This document shows positions 1 through 10,683 of a stretch of 64,000 bases of DNA, in pieces. The position numbers and the translations under genes are program-made. Numbering within the stretch: the stretch's first letter is position 1; every line of letters begins with the position of its first letter. The notes beneath the pieces are model-generated. The model ran no database searches. It saw only the letters and a program-made list of their open reading frames with translations, and was not told the DNA's origin. This DNA comes from Camellia lanceoleosa (taxonomy: Eukaryota; Streptophyta; Magnoliopsida; Ericales; Theaceae): NCBI GenBank assembly GCA_025200525.1, contig CM045763.1, positions 61,515,018 to 61,579,017 of the forward strand. Direction: 5' to 3'.

Positions 1-1
1 A

Positions 2-517
2 TCAGGGTTCACTTTGGCTGAGGCCCGGGCGGTGCAGAATATTATGGCTGTGAATGAGGGAGTGTATGTCAGTGCTCAAGCTGTCTACCTCATGAACAAG
101 CTACAACACATCCCCAGGATGGGATTAGGAAGGAGCGGCCGGAAAGGCGTTGCAGCATTGGCCGAAGTGCCACACAACCCTCATACTTTTGGTTTAGGTT
201 ATCTGCCCACCAAAGAGGACTGGGTAAGGAAGGGAAAAGAAATGGCCGGAAGAGCCAGAGCAAAGCAGGCTGGGAAGCCTTTTGAGTTAATGCATAGGCC
301 CATTCAGGGTACCCTGAACGGACGCTTCGTCCGGGAGGGGGAGGACTTTCCATTTTGCGGCTTCCCAGAGCCGTGGCTAAACGCGGAGAAGAAGCGCGTG
401 CCAGGTTTCGAGATTTTCTTCGACCTGCAACTATCCGGGGATGACGTTGCCACAGAGCAGACAGACCCATCAGCTGAGGTTGAGCAGTGTAAGGCAATGG
501 ATCCTGAGGGCACATAA
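2..517 (+). pseudogene. pol fragment: G-patch linker upstream of reverse transcriptase (E1)
   Basis: The frame is open from the window edge to a TAA at 515-517 and runs in the same frame into the reverse-transcriptase segment, so the TAA is an internal stop rather than a gene end. The segment reads as the linker found between protease and reverse transcriptase in Tat-type elements. It has a glycine-rich G-patch-like stretch (PRMGLGRSGRKG, then FGLGYLPTKEDW), followed by basic residues and a Phe/Pro-rich tail. G-patches are RNA-binding modules in other proteins; a role here is inferred. The protease and gag that should precede it lie left of the window. Confidence 0.75.
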
Positions 518-523
518 TTTGAA

Positions 524-2416
524 ATGGGTGTAGCATTGGCATGTTTACTTTCTGATCCTCTGATCGACCATAAGTGCTTGGGGGATAACTTCTCGGTTTC
601 CATGATTGGAGATGAAACGGCTGCGGGCCTACCAGCGACTATCTTGGATGCATCTATCACACCGTCTCTCACTTGGCAATACAAGGAGGGATTTTTGTCC
701 AGCAGTACCGGGTCAGGTAGTGAGCCGGAATCTGATTCCACCGAGTCTTGTGAGTCGGAATCAGGTTCTAGCTCGACTGCGTCTGAATCTGGTAATCCTA
801 GGGATGATAACCCGGATACCACAGTCCTGTCTAGGTCGTCTTTTTCCTTTTCATTTGAGTCTGTTGTAAATGAATCGGATGATTTGGATGTGCTTAATGA
901 GAATCAAGTAACTGTGGTTTCTGAGTACTTTTCTGTGCCCTTGATTTATTGCATTAATTCAGACTTTCAAAACTTTGATAAAAACGACGAGGACGAAGTC
1001 CCTCCGGTTTTGCAACGTTTAATTGAGCAAGAGAAAGAGAGATTTGTCAAACCTTTAATGGATGAAATCACTACCGTAAATATTGGTACTGAGGAGGACC
1101 CGCGACTGGTCCAGATCGGGTCCACGTTGTCTTCGGAGGAACGCGAGCGCTTAGTCGCTTTATTAAAAGATTTCAAAGATGTTTTCGCGTGGTCCTACGA
1201 AGACATGCCTGGAATCGATCTTGAGATTGTACAGCATCGAATCCCCCTTGACCCCAAGGCCCGACCTGTCAAGCAGAAACTCAGGAGGATCCGCCTGGAC
1301 TGGGCTCTCAAGATTAAGGAAGAGGTCACCAAGCAAATCGACGCAGGCTTCCTGCTGGTATCTGAATACCTGACTTGGTTGGCCAACATTGTTCCAGTGC
1401 CGAAGAAAGATGGTAGGATCCGGGTATGTGTGGATTTCAGGAATTTGAACAGAGCTAGTCCGAAGGACGACTTTCCCCTACCGCACATTGATGAGTTGAT
1501 GGATTTCACAGCAGGGCATGCTTTGCTCTCATTCATGGATGGCTTCTCAGGCTACAACCAGATAGTGATGGCGCCAGAAGACCAGGAAAAGACTGCATTC
1601 ACCACCCCGTGGGGGACATACTGCTATAGAGTCATGCCATTTGGGTTGAAGAACGCTAGAGCTACTTATCAACGGGCCGCAACCACAATATTACACGACA
1701 TGATCCACAAAGAGGTTGAGGTGTACGTGGACGACATGATTGTCAAATCCAAAGAAAGAGAGGGCCACTACACTGCCTTGCACAAGTTTTTTCAAAGGAT
1801 CAGGGAATTCCGGTTGCGGCTAAACCCTCAAAAGTGTACATTTGGTGTTATAGCGGGAAAAATGCTAGGGTTTCTGATTACACAAAGGGGCATCGAGGTT
1901 GACCCTTCCAAAATCAAGGCCATCTTAGAAATGCCACCACCAAGGACTGAAAAGGAGATGCGAGGCTTTCTGGGTAAAGTGTAATTCATAAGACAGTTTA
2001 TCTCAAAATTAACCTTGACTTGTGAACCACTTTTTGGCCTCCTCAAGAAAGGAAAGAAGTTCCAATAGGACGGCCGATGTCAAGCTGCATTTGAACAGAT
2101 TAAAGAATATTTACAGAACCCGCCCGTGTTGTCACTGCCAAAACCAAGGAAACCGTTGATTTTGTATCTGTCAGTAACTGAGACTACAATGGGCTGCATG
2201 CTTGCGCAAGAATCAGAAGACAAGGTGGAGAAAGCTATCTACTATCTAAGCAAGAAGATGCTAAAGTATGAAACCCGCTACACTCCGCTGGAGAAGGCTT
2301 GCTTAGCTTGGGTATGGGCTACCAGGAAGCTGCGGCACTACCTGTTAGCTCACTCTGTAATGTTGGTTTCACGACCCCATCAAATATCTTTTCGAGAAAC
2401 CAACACTTACGGGTAG
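524..2416 (+). pseudogene. pol: reverse transcriptase and first RNase H (E1)
   Basis: A variable acidic and serine-rich linker (about residues 1-150) is followed by a full Ty3-type reverse transcriptase (about 150-480). Recognisable motifs are the PVKQKLRR region, VCVDFRNLNRAS, FMDGFSGYNQI, MPFGLKNA and the catalytic YVDD (1724-1735). The frame is broken by TAA at 1982-1984 and TAG at 2066-2068 but continues. RNase H follows from about 2126, with YYLSKKMLKYETRYTPLEKACLAWVWA typical of Ty3 elements. Near 2370 the frame shifts by a small indel; the sequence after it resumes one frame over. The domain copies RNA into DNA and removes the RNA strand. The catalytic YVDD is retained, so decay is through stops, not through loss of the active site. 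Confidence 0.93.
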
Positions 2417-2429
2417 GCTAGCTCGTTGG

Positions 2430-3467
2430 TTGCTGTTGCTCTCCGAATTTGATCTAAAGTATGCAACACGCAAGTCGGTCAAAGGAAGAGCAGTGGCAGA
2501 GTTCTTAGCTGACCATCCAGTGGAAGGGGGTGAAGCAGTCGAGTACTTATTCCCAGATGAGGCCATTTTGCATATCGACGACGAAACTTGGACGATGTAC
2601 TTTGACGGAGCGTCAAATCAATACGGGTATGGGATAGGAGTGTTGCTGATAGCACCCGACAATTCCTGTATTCCTCTAGCCTTTAAACTCCAATTCAAAG
2701 TCTCGAACAATGAAGCAGAATATGAGGCGTGCATTGCTGGTCTAGAAGCAGCCCTGGAACTAGGGGCAAGACGGTTGGACGTCATTGGGGACTCGAACCT
2801 TGTTGTGTCTCAAGCTAAAGGAGACTGGAAAGTGAAAGAAGAAAAAATGATGATGTATCACCAGACCTTGGACTTGCTGATTCCTCGGTTTGAGAAGCTA
2901 AGTTTTACTCATCTACTAAGAGAGAACAACAGGTTCGCAGATTCTTTAGCAACTCTATCTTCCATGATAGACATCCCGTGTGGAGTCCGGATGCGTCCAG
3001 TCATCATCGACCAGAAATTTGCACCTGTCTACGAGTCGATTGCCGCTATAGATGAAGTTCAGGACGAAAACCCCTGGTATTACGACATCTGGAACTTCTT
3101 GGAGAAAGAAGCATACCCGCCAGGGGTAAATGCCAAAGACAAAAGGGCAATCAGAATAATGGCCGTTCAGTTCATCATCTGTGGGGGTAAGCTGTATAAA
3201 AGGGGTCATCTGGGAATGCATAAACTGTGTGTTGATGCCGAAGAGTCAAAGCGTTTGATGGAAGCCATCCATGGGGGAGAATGTGGTGCGCACATGAATG
3301 GGGTAATGTTGGCACGGAAGATCCTCAGACAGGGTTACTACTGGTCCACCATGGAGGAGGATTGTATTGGCTTTGTCCGGCGATGCCACAAGTGTCAAAT
3401 TCATGCAAATCGCATGAACATTCCGCCGTCAAAGCTGTACAACATGACTTTGCCATGGCCATTTTGA
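2430..3467 (+). pseudogene. pol: second (archaeal-type) RNase H and integrase zinc domain (E1)
   Basis: After the frameshift the reading frame gives a spacer, then a second RNase H. Its four acidic catalytic positions are visible: D59 in FDGAS, E95 in NNEAEYEA, D121 in GDSNLV and D171 in RFADSLA. A second RNase H between RNase H and integrase is the hallmark of the Tat lineage. From about residue 250 comes the integrase N-terminal zinc-binding domain: H281 and H288, then C319-x2-C322. The frame ends at TGA (3465-3467), directly before the integrase core, and continues in the same frame beyond it. The same RNase H segment reappears as a short remnant in E3 near 40290-40400. Confidence 0.92.
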
Positions 3468-4288
3468 GTCTGGGGAATCGATGTGATCGGGGCTGTCACC
3501 CCGAAAGGGTCGAATGGGTATGAGTTCATCTTGGTAGCGATAGATTATTTCATAAAGTGGGTTGAGGCCTAATCTTATGCGGTGTTGAAGGCTTCGCATG
3601 TCACAAAATTTATCAGAAACAACATCATCTGTCGCTACGGGGTCCCAAACGAAATAATTTCAGACAATGGTTCCCACTTCAAAAAGGAGATGATTGATTT
3701 GTTGGAGAAATACAATGTGGCTTTTCATAAGTCATCTACCTATCGGCCGCAGACCAATGGAGCGGTTGAGGCCACCAACAAGAATATCAGGCACATACTG
3801 CAGAAGATGGTGGAAACCTCACGGATCGCCAGATAATTGCCGTTAAACTTGTGGGCTACGGACTTCAATCGGAACTTCTCTGGGCGACTCACTCATTGGT
3901 TTATGGGTTGGAGGCCGCTGCTATTGAGATTGAGGTCCCGTCATTACGAGTATTGGTGAGTGTCGATAGCCGGCCGTTAAGCGTGAGCGGATTTGAGGAA
4001 CTCATGCTCTTTGATGAAAGAAGGTCGAAAGCAATCGTATCATGTCCAAGGTTATCAACGCAGATTTCTAAGCTTTCAACAAGAAGGTTAAGTCCAGAAT
4101 TTAAAAAGGAGATTTGGTGCTCAAGGACAACCGGGCTCCCATCCACGACCAAGGGCAAGTTCGGACCCAATTGACTGTTCTACATCATCAAGTCAATCTC
4201 GTCGGAGTCTGTGGTTCTGATGGATCTAGATGGCTTGGAGTTCTCACAACCGATCAATATGGACAAGTTGAAGAAATATTACCCTTGA
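3468..4288 (+). pseudogene. pol: integrase core and C-terminus (E1)
   Basis: The frame continues from the preceding TGA. The catalytic triad of the integrase fold is present: Asp in WGIDVIG (3480-3482), Asp in SDNGSHF (3663-3665) and Glu in GAVEATNK (3768-3770), with 34 residues between the last two. In-frame stops are TAA 3570-3572 and TAA 3834-3836. A further frameshift lies near 3890, after which the C-terminal segment (YGLEAAAIEIEVPSLRVL…) reads in another frame. A last shift leads to the terminal peptide PINMDKLKKYYP and a TGA at 4286-4288. The end is supported by E2 and E3, where similarity also continues from exactly this point. The enzyme would insert the DNA copy into the host genome. 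Confidence 0.9.
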
Positions 4289-4295
4289 GAGGCTC

Positions 4296-4406
4296 GCTAG
4301 GCCGAAAACCCGAAAGGGCGACCTAGGCAAAACTTAGAGCACAGAAAATTTGAAATCATAAAAACTGAGCTCGCAAGGTTGAAAACCCGCAAAGGGCGGC
4401 CTTGGC
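4296..4406 (+). other. Twin conserved hairpins just after the pol stop (E1)
   Basis: Two related stem-loops (4296-4328 and 4373-4406) begin 8 bases after the pol stop. Each has a six-base outer arm (GCTAGG with CCTAG-g-C; GCAAGG with CCTTG-g-C), a single bulged G at the same place, a short AAAA side bulge and an inner CCC/GGG stem with a GAAA-type loop. Each is followed by a near-identical tail (AAACTTAGAGC or AAAGTTAGAGC). The same pair occurs in E2 and E3 with compensatory base changes. Function is not known to me; an RNA element of the genomic transcript is the natural reading. Confidence 0.7.
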
Positions 4407-4460
4407 AAAAGTTAGAGCGTAAAAGGAGAGTGAAAATACCTGAGCGAACCTGAGCCTGAA

Positions 4461-4497
4461 CTACGTAAGGCTTGATTCCCATCTTTGGGATACGTAG
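4461..4497 (+). other. Third conserved hairpin, CTACGT…ACGTAG (E1)
   Basis: CTACGT (4461-4466) pairs with ACGTAG (4492-4497). Inside it TTCCCA pairs with TTGGGA around a three-base loop. The arrangement recurs in E2 (22799-22834) and in E3 (40908-40944), where a C to T change keeps pairing as G-U. A variant of the sequence is found again nearer the 3' LTR in E2 (about 25871) and E3 (about 45630). Confidence 0.6.
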
Positions 4498-4499
4498 GC

Positions 4500-4983
4500 A
4501 ACTTCATTCTAAAGTTCAGGCATAAACTTTTCCCCGATCAACCTTGTCCATCTTGATCATCTCAGTCATCTTTTTCCATCAGCATTCATCGCAATCTCCG
4601 GTACAGTGCTATTCAGACTAGGGGCAACTTTCCGTTGCCACACAGTGCCACAGTACTATTTAGACTAACGGCAACTTTCCAGTTGCTAGGATCCGGGATT
4701 GTGCATCGCAGTGACAGATCTCAGGCGTGTCCAGTTCTGATCCATATCGAAAATAGTTTTGAAAAGTTTTAATAAAAGTTGACTTTGTTCAAATTAATCT
4801 TTTTTACAACTAAGACCATTTTTGGACCCAAGCGGAAAATTTTCAGTACCACAACTTTCAATTTCATTGATTTCAAAACAGAGTTCTCTTGCTCTTGCAT
4901 ACAATTGGAGTTGCTTTTTTCATTACATTCATAAAGAAAACTTGAAAGTACTGATAAAGCAATAAGTCCAGGGCATAGTCAAG
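4500..4983 (+). other. 3' UTR of E1 between pol and the antisense gene
   Basis: No coding sequence is seen. Around 4618-4640 and 4672-4690 there are two copies of a small hairpin in which GGCAAC pairs with GTTGCC or GTTGC across a TTTC-type loop. AT-rich sequence follows to about 4930. The minus strand from 4983 down is downstream of the stop of the antisense gene and would hold its 3' UTR. Confidence 0.5.
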
Positions 4984-6271
4984 TCAGGTGTCCCTGTGCC
5001 CCCTCCCGGAGCTAGTCGAAGCCTCTGATGCCAAGCTAGGCCCAATCTGTGCCTCTTCATTGAGCCAATCCCAGCACTCGTCAGACAAAGTGCAACTGAA
5101 AGTGGGAGCAGGGGCCAGGAGCTCTCTAGTCCTCCATGCTGTGGCATATCGGGCAAGCTGTGCGCCTCAGACCGGAAAAGCAGCCGGGTACTCAATCTCC
5201 TCTGGCGGGCAAGTCTGATCATGGCCAAACTGGCGCTGGAACCGGAACGAAAAATAGAACACACAGTGAGTCAGACCAATCAGCTGGATCCTAGTCTGTC
5301 GGGACATGCTATAGCTCATTGCTGGAAGATTGAGCCAAGGACAGCGCCAAGCAATGCGGTCAGCAAACAAATTACACATCTAGTTGAACCACCATCCCTC
5401 ATCAAGCGCATCAACCAGGCGTTGCCGAAAGAAGTTGCAGCGGGCTGAGTAGGCAGGGCAAGAGTCCACAACCTGCAGTTTATCCATCAACCATACCTGG
5501 GGAGGGATGAAAAATGAGAGAATAAAGAATAGAGAGATGTGCGATGAGAGAACAGTGAGACAAGGGTTCTGTGAGAAAAACTGAGGCTGAGGGCCGAGTG
5601 ATGCGGGCAAATACATGTGGGAGATTGGGTGGGAAACATTACCTGCAGCAGTAGTGGACTCCCCGCAATCTGTTCGTCTCCTGACGGTGGAAAGCGTCCA
5701 AGCCCATCAGTGTTTCGGCCAACGCCATAGCAATACAGCTCTTCCCTTCCTTCAAGCCTTAAGCAACTTCAATCAAACGGATGCTGGGTCCACCCAGGCC
5801 CGGGGCAAGCAGGAAGTGAGATAGCATGCACAAGCAGAGCGCATGTTGTCGGAAACCTTGCCAATGGTGATTGCCGCGGTCACCGGCACCAGAAAAGCGA
5901 TGGATCAAATCGACGATATCTAGTTCCCCATTACAGATCAGAGATCGAGCATCATGTGCGGTAAGTCCACACATTCGCTCTAAAGCTTGGGCATGGCCAA
6001 AGCGGAACTGAGGTAAGATCTCTTCCGAACGTTCAGACTCCATCAAAACTTGAAAATCTTCAAAAGTTGGACATACCTCTTGCCCGCCAAAGCTAAAAAC
6101 ATGCGTCACTGGGTTCCAGAACCTTGCTGCGGCATGGAGGAAAAGAAGGTGCAGCGGAGTACGACTCAGCGTGAATAGTGCATTCAAGCCGAAACCCCGG
6201 AAGTTCAACTTTTCCGAGCCATCTAAAGAAGAGATCCAAGATGTGAGATTTTCTACGAGAAATGCCTCCAT
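4984..6271 (-). pseudogene. Antisense PMD-type gene B (plant mobile domain), two exons
   Basis: The start ATG is at 6271-6269. Exon 1 runs 6271-5643 and has the N-terminal plant-mobile-domain pattern (ARFWNPVTHVFSFGG, CPTFEDFQVLM, then HHWQGFRQHALCLCMLSHFLL). It ends …SPLLLQ at a good donor (CAG|GTAATG). Exon 2 starts after CCCCAG at 5496 with VWLMDKLQVVDS. It carries a W-x-CPW motif, RQFGHDQT and a C-terminal tail ending at TGA 4986-4984. The intron is 5497-5642 (146 bp). Damage: in-frame TAA at 5759-5761, one small frameshift before the end of exon 1, TAG at 5380-5382 and TGA at 5167-5169. PMD proteins occur in host genes and in transposons; antisense extra genes are reported for Tat elements. 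The role is unknown. Confidence 0.72.
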
Positions 6272-6314
6272 TTTTTGTGCAAAACAATGATGAAATGAAT
6301 GAGTCTCGAAGTTG

Positions 6315-6478
6315 GAGCTTTTAAAGAGGATGGGACACTATTCAGGGGGACATGTGTCGAAAATTTGGCGGCTGCTGGGATAAGTGGCCGGCCGGCCACT
6401 TTTTCTAGCAGGCCGGCCACATTTCTCCCCTCACATACAAAAAGCTGGCTGGCCGGCCCCCAAAAGTGGCCGGCCATG
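6315..6478 (-). promoter_or_regulatory. Putative promoter of antisense gene B with GGCCGGCC cluster
   Basis: On the minus strand a TATA-like TTTAAAAG (6318-6326) lies about 50 bases upstream of the ATG. Further upstream (6390-6475) are several copies of the palindrome GGCCGGCC, including a TGGCCGGCCGGCCA-type core. The same palindrome cluster sits upstream of the TATA box in the LTRs of E1, E2 and E4 and upstream of antisense gene A. Promoter function is inferred from position and repetition only. Confidence 0.45.
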
Positions 6479-6479
6479 C

Positions 6480-7081
6480 TCCCATGTGTGTCTTTGGCCC
6501 TGTTTTACCCCCCGGGAGGAAGTTTCAAGCATTTCCATGCAACGGGTATGTCAAAGGCCTCCATTTCCCTCTATTTTGGATGCATTCCGTTGCCTAGATC
6601 GTCTGAAGCACACTCTGTTTTGTTAAAGTTTTGTTTATCGAGTTGTTGTTTTGCTTATCGAGTTGTTTGTCGAGCTGTCGTGTTTTTGGGTGTTTGAGTT
6701 GGTACTCTTTGTTTAAGCAGTTTTCTTGTTAAGTTTTGTTTATTAAGTTGTCAACACTGTTGTATTTTGCTTATCGAGTTGTAAACTTGCTAAGGTTTTG
6801 TTATATCTTAGTAAGTTAAGTTATTGCGTCGGTTCACTACCTAACTGGGCAAATGCACAATGCACATTTTCATTCAATCTCATTATGGTGCAAAACGATG
6901 CGATATGATGGTAAGAGTTTAAAATACAACACCTTTTTTGAAAGCCGTTTCATTCCATCATGCTTCATTTTGCAAACAAAGGGCACAAGTTTTACAACAA
7001 TAAAACTGCCTAATAATGTACAATGTGCTACAACTACTAGCAAAAAGGTAAATAAAACAGGGAACCACGACATCAATGCTC
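6480..7081. other. Spacer between the two antisense genes
   Basis: No gene is seen. On the minus strand this would be the 3' flank of gene A. Between about 6620 and 6790 a short T-rich unit resembling TTGCTTATCGAGTTGT recurs about four times with varying spacing. The rest is AT-rich and without recognisable motifs. Confidence 0.4.
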
Positions 7082-8673
7082 TCAAGAGCGGGAATAAGAG
7101 GCCCTTTTCATCCTCTTCTGCGGAATAGCCTCTGCACCCCCATCACCGTCCGAGTCGGAGCTGTCATCCTCAGGATCCCCCTCAGCCTCGCCTCCACTCT
7201 CGGAGCCAAGACCGGAGCCCTCCTCTCTGTCAGAAGATGTCTCCGACTGACGATCTGCAGCCTCCTCCTCCTCATCCTCACCAGGCTCCTCCTTTATAAT
7301 GTGTGCTCTGCGCCTGTGAGACGACCCTCCTCCTCCGGCTCCTCGAAAAGGCCTGGATGGCCCAGCTCCTTGAAAAGGCCTGGATGGTCCAGCTCCCCAA
7401 GAAGGCCCAGGTGGCCCGGCCTGCGGCTGAGCATATACTGGAGGCATCTGAAAACGAAAAATGTATTTTGAATACATCAACCAAAACATGTATATCAGAT
7501 ACAAATGCAAACAAGCTACGTAGGGTGGGTATACACAGGAATAATGCATGAATGTGGTGTGTGTCAGATGTGCTCTATGCAAATAGCCTATTAATGCGGT
7601 AAAATGTCCAAAATCAGCATGTTATCAGAAGATACAATGCTAGAAAACTAAAGGATACCTGGAAGCCCATAATGGACAACTGCGCCTCCCTCCGCAGTAC
7701 CATCCCCTCGAGTGAGGCTACCATCTCGAGCACCTGATCTATGTACTCAACAGGGGGCTGCAGATGCAAAAGGCAGGGGTATCAGTAAAGAAATGAGTGA
7801 CTAAGTATCTGAGTAGTGAATCAAAGCTGTAAAACATACCGGTGGTGAGTCGGGGTCTCTGACATATTAGTGGCCAGGCATCGGAGGCTCTATCGGGATC
7901 GGAATCGGAGAGGTAGTCCTATACTGCCACCCCATCAGCTCAGTCGGCATATCCGGCCATCCAGGATGATGATAAGTCGGGGGAATCTGGGGAACCAATC
8001 CACCCCCACCTCTAGATGTACCAGCCCTGCTAGTGGAAGGGGCGTCCGCAGCCTGAACTGGGGCCCGGCTCGAAGATGGCATTCCAGCAGGCCTCATCGT
8101 TGGAGTACGGACTCCCGTCAATGGAGGCATCAGGTATATGTGACGGTAAGTAGCATAATCCCTCTCCTCAAGATAAAGTAAGGCATCAGTACCCAGCATA
8201 GCATTAACAACATCCCGAGAAGAGAGCCTATCAGCAATCCGCATCTCATGGGGGTCCGAGGAGGGTTCGAGAAGTATAGCCCCATACCGACGCAAGCGCT
8301 CCCCGTAAAACCAGGCTCTACCAAGCCCTCGAATAAAATCTGTCTTGGGAGGCACCGCCCTCCAAAGAATCGGTATCGGAGACCCTCACCTAAGGGTGCC
8401 CAGGGCTCCCATGTAATCTGCGGGTAACCAATCAATCAGAAATCAGGAAGGTACAAGACAAATCAAAGATGAAAACACAAAGAACTGAGAGTTCTGAAAT
8501 ACCTTCGTCGACCGCACCGTGTCGAAATACTGCCTTAGATAAAGGAGAGACTCCCGAGGTCTTGGCCGGTGCTGGCCCTCAAATACAAGTGAGTACGGGG
8601 TCACGAGGGGCCCCTTCACCACCATCTCTGGGGCTAATATCGAGAAGTACGCATAGACCCATAGGGCGCAGAT
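7082..8673 (-). pseudogene. Antisense PMD-type gene A, C-terminal half, four exons
   Basis: The minus-strand exons are 8673-8503 (ICALWVYAYFSILAPE…, ending AAG|GTATTT), 8417-7840 (after CGCAG; ITWEPWAPLGEG, later GRAWFYGERLRRYG, ending CCG|GTATGT), 7757-7659 (after CTGCAG; PPVEYIDQVLEMV…, ending CAG|GTATCC) and 7447-7082 (after AG; MPPVYAQPQ, proline/glycine-rich, then an acidic Glu/Asp/Ser tail and a short basic end). All splice sites are canonical. Damage: a frameshift near 8365 and TAA at 7867-7869. The frame is open up to 8730 but has no ATG, so the N-terminal PMD exon is missing. Exon 2 aligns by motif with the C-terminal half of gene B (W-x-P-W, then R-x-YG against RQFG), so A and B are paralogues in the same orientation. 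The function is unknown. Confidence 0.68.
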
Positions 8674-8727
8674 CTGAGGAGGTGATTTCGGAGCTGAGGT
8701 TATGAGCTCAAAGTGTTTGGCCAAATG

Positions 8728-8870
8728 AATTTAAAGAAAAGAGGGTGAAAGGACTAAAATGCCCACGGATTTGGGTATGTGGCCGGCCGGCCACCTTTTC
8801 AGGCTGGCCGGCCATCTCCTTTTTGAAAACTAGCCGATGGCCTCCAATGGGAAAGAAAATTGGCCGGTGG
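8728..8870 (-). promoter_or_regulatory. Upstream region of gene A with GGCCGGCC cluster
   Basis: Read on the minus strand, TTTAAA lies at 8730-8735 and a GGCCGGCC palindrome cluster at about 8780-8815. The geometry matches the upstream region of gene B. Because no N-terminal exon precedes 8673, the promoter-like segment appears joined directly to the second half of the gene. Confidence 0.35.
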
Positions 8871-9779
8871 TGATCCCTGGGTTGGTCCCAAGCTCTCTGC
8901 AAAATTTGGGGAAGATTGGAGTTCCCGGGACTTGAAAAAGTACAAAAGAAGTGCACTTTCTGTCTCGAAATCGCTTTGCTGGAACTTCAGCTTCAGCTTC
9001 CGATGCGTGTCTCATCATTATTCATCGAAAGCGAGAAGTATCCTTTTTGAACATGTTGTGACCCTCTTGGGAGGTGAATCGGAGGTCGCAATCGAGTCGT
9101 CCTCGCCGAAACGTGCATTTCCTTGCTCATTGTTTCGTGACAAATATGCATTCTAGTTTCCACTTGTTCTGCGTTGTTGTGCACATAACTTGCATTCTCA
9201 TGAACATACTTGCATTGTTATGCACGTCTCTTTGATATTACCATGCCTTTGTGTTTAAGCTTGTGTTGTCACGCACACTCCTTTCTTGCATTGCGATGCA
9301 CTCACCCACCGACACCGCGCTTGTCGAACTTTCGATATCGCATTGAACATATGTGGTTAGTATGTTGTGCTTGTTGAGCTTCTCTCTTTTGCAGGCACGA
9401 TATTGTATGTACGGTTCATTTGAAGCTGGTGCGACCAGACGAATCGCGTAGGTATCGTATCTTCTCCGTGTGAGACGTGACGAGAATTGAATAATTCTCC
9501 ACATCCCTAAACTGCATGAAATGCAGTTGTTGCTTTGCATTCTTGCCTAAAACTGTTGCATCTGTTTGCAAATATTTGCTTTATTACAGCTTATTGCACT
9601 TGCATGATCATCAAGTTACATCTGGCCTTGTGCATATCGTTTTGCATTTTGCCCCCTGCCTGCGGGCACATCTTTTTTGTTTATCTCGCCTGTCTGTCTG
9701 AGTCTTCGGCCTCGTCAAAAATGGGTCGTCTCTGGGCTTTGACATTCACTCCCGTCACTTATGACTTTCGAGTTCTGTC
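8871..9779. other. E1 3' UTR: degenerate short repeats and conserved pre-PPT block
   Basis: There is no gene. From about 9150 to 9310 there are loose repeats of a unit like TTGCATTGTTATGCAC, the same motif that is amplified in E3 at 43080-43545. From about 9690 to 9779 a block ending in GGGCTTTGACATTCACT… and TCTGTC is shared with E2 (25970-26039) and E3 (45720-45799) immediately before their polypurine tracts. Confidence 0.55.
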
Positions 9780-9788
9780 AAAGAGGGG
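9780..9788 (+). promoter_or_regulatory. Polypurine tract (E1)
   Basis: AAAGAGGGG followed by CAAC and then the LTR start TGTAGACA at 9793. The same arrangement precedes the 3' LTRs of E2 and E3, and is absent before the 5' LTRs at 30843 and 56338. It primes plus-strand DNA synthesis in LTR elements. Confidence 0.8.
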
Positions 9789-10683
9789 CAACTGTAGACA
9801 CCCTATTTTTGACCGACCTTAAGACTTAGACGTCACCGATTGAGCACTTGGTGATGTTGCATATCGTGCTCGTCTAGAGGTTTCAGAGTCTCGGCCGTGA
9901 GCCTTGCCTCCGAACTTCTGGGCTTTTCTGTGCTTTGCCTCGGTTTGCGAACCAGGCTCGATTTTCTCTGTTTCTCTTCCCAAAGGGAGGGAGAGGTCTC
10001 GTAGATCATCTCTCAGTGGCCGTTGGCTACATTTCGTGGTCGTAAGCCATTTTGCCCATTTAAGAGCCCGGTTCCCGGTTTTCGGAGCCGTCAGGCTGAG
10101 TGCCTCGGTTCAGGACCGCCTAACCACCTCCGTTTGCTCCGGTTTTTGGCATGCGTCTTATTTACTCCCTTTTAAGGGACACTGAGGTCCGAGAGACCAA
10201 CTTCGTGGTCGAACACCACTCCCGGTGCCTAACAGTTAGTTTTCGGGGCCTCGGACTTTGCGTTTCGGCCCCCGAACCTTCATTTTGTATCGGTTTGCGT
10301 TCATTTTTGGCAAAGACCTCTGTTTCATCACCAGGAAGGTCGTAGAAGGGTGGGAGGCCAGTAATTGTTTTAGCAACTAGTTATATTCCTTCATCGCCCT
10401 CCGTCGCCCGTTTTTCTCACTCGAAAGCCAATGTTGACCACCCTAGGGCCACTTTTTCAAGCTCTAAACCACATATTTGTGTTGTACACACTTAGGAGGC
10501 CACAAATATCATATGGTCGGCTAGTAATTGTGATTGACCCTTTTGAACCCCTCTTAAAAGTGGCCTTTTCTCTCTCCTGGTTCACTGTTGCCAATTTTTT
10601 ACCACAGGGTTGTGTTAAGAACACATGGGAGGCCACCAATTTGTGGTGGTCGGCTAGTAATTGCACTTGGCCCTTTTGACCCC

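Noticed and set aside
7076..7471. Plus-strand ORF opposite the last exon of antisense gene A
   Set aside because: The minus strand has the coherent exon with an acidic tail and splice acceptor; the plus frame is its shadow.
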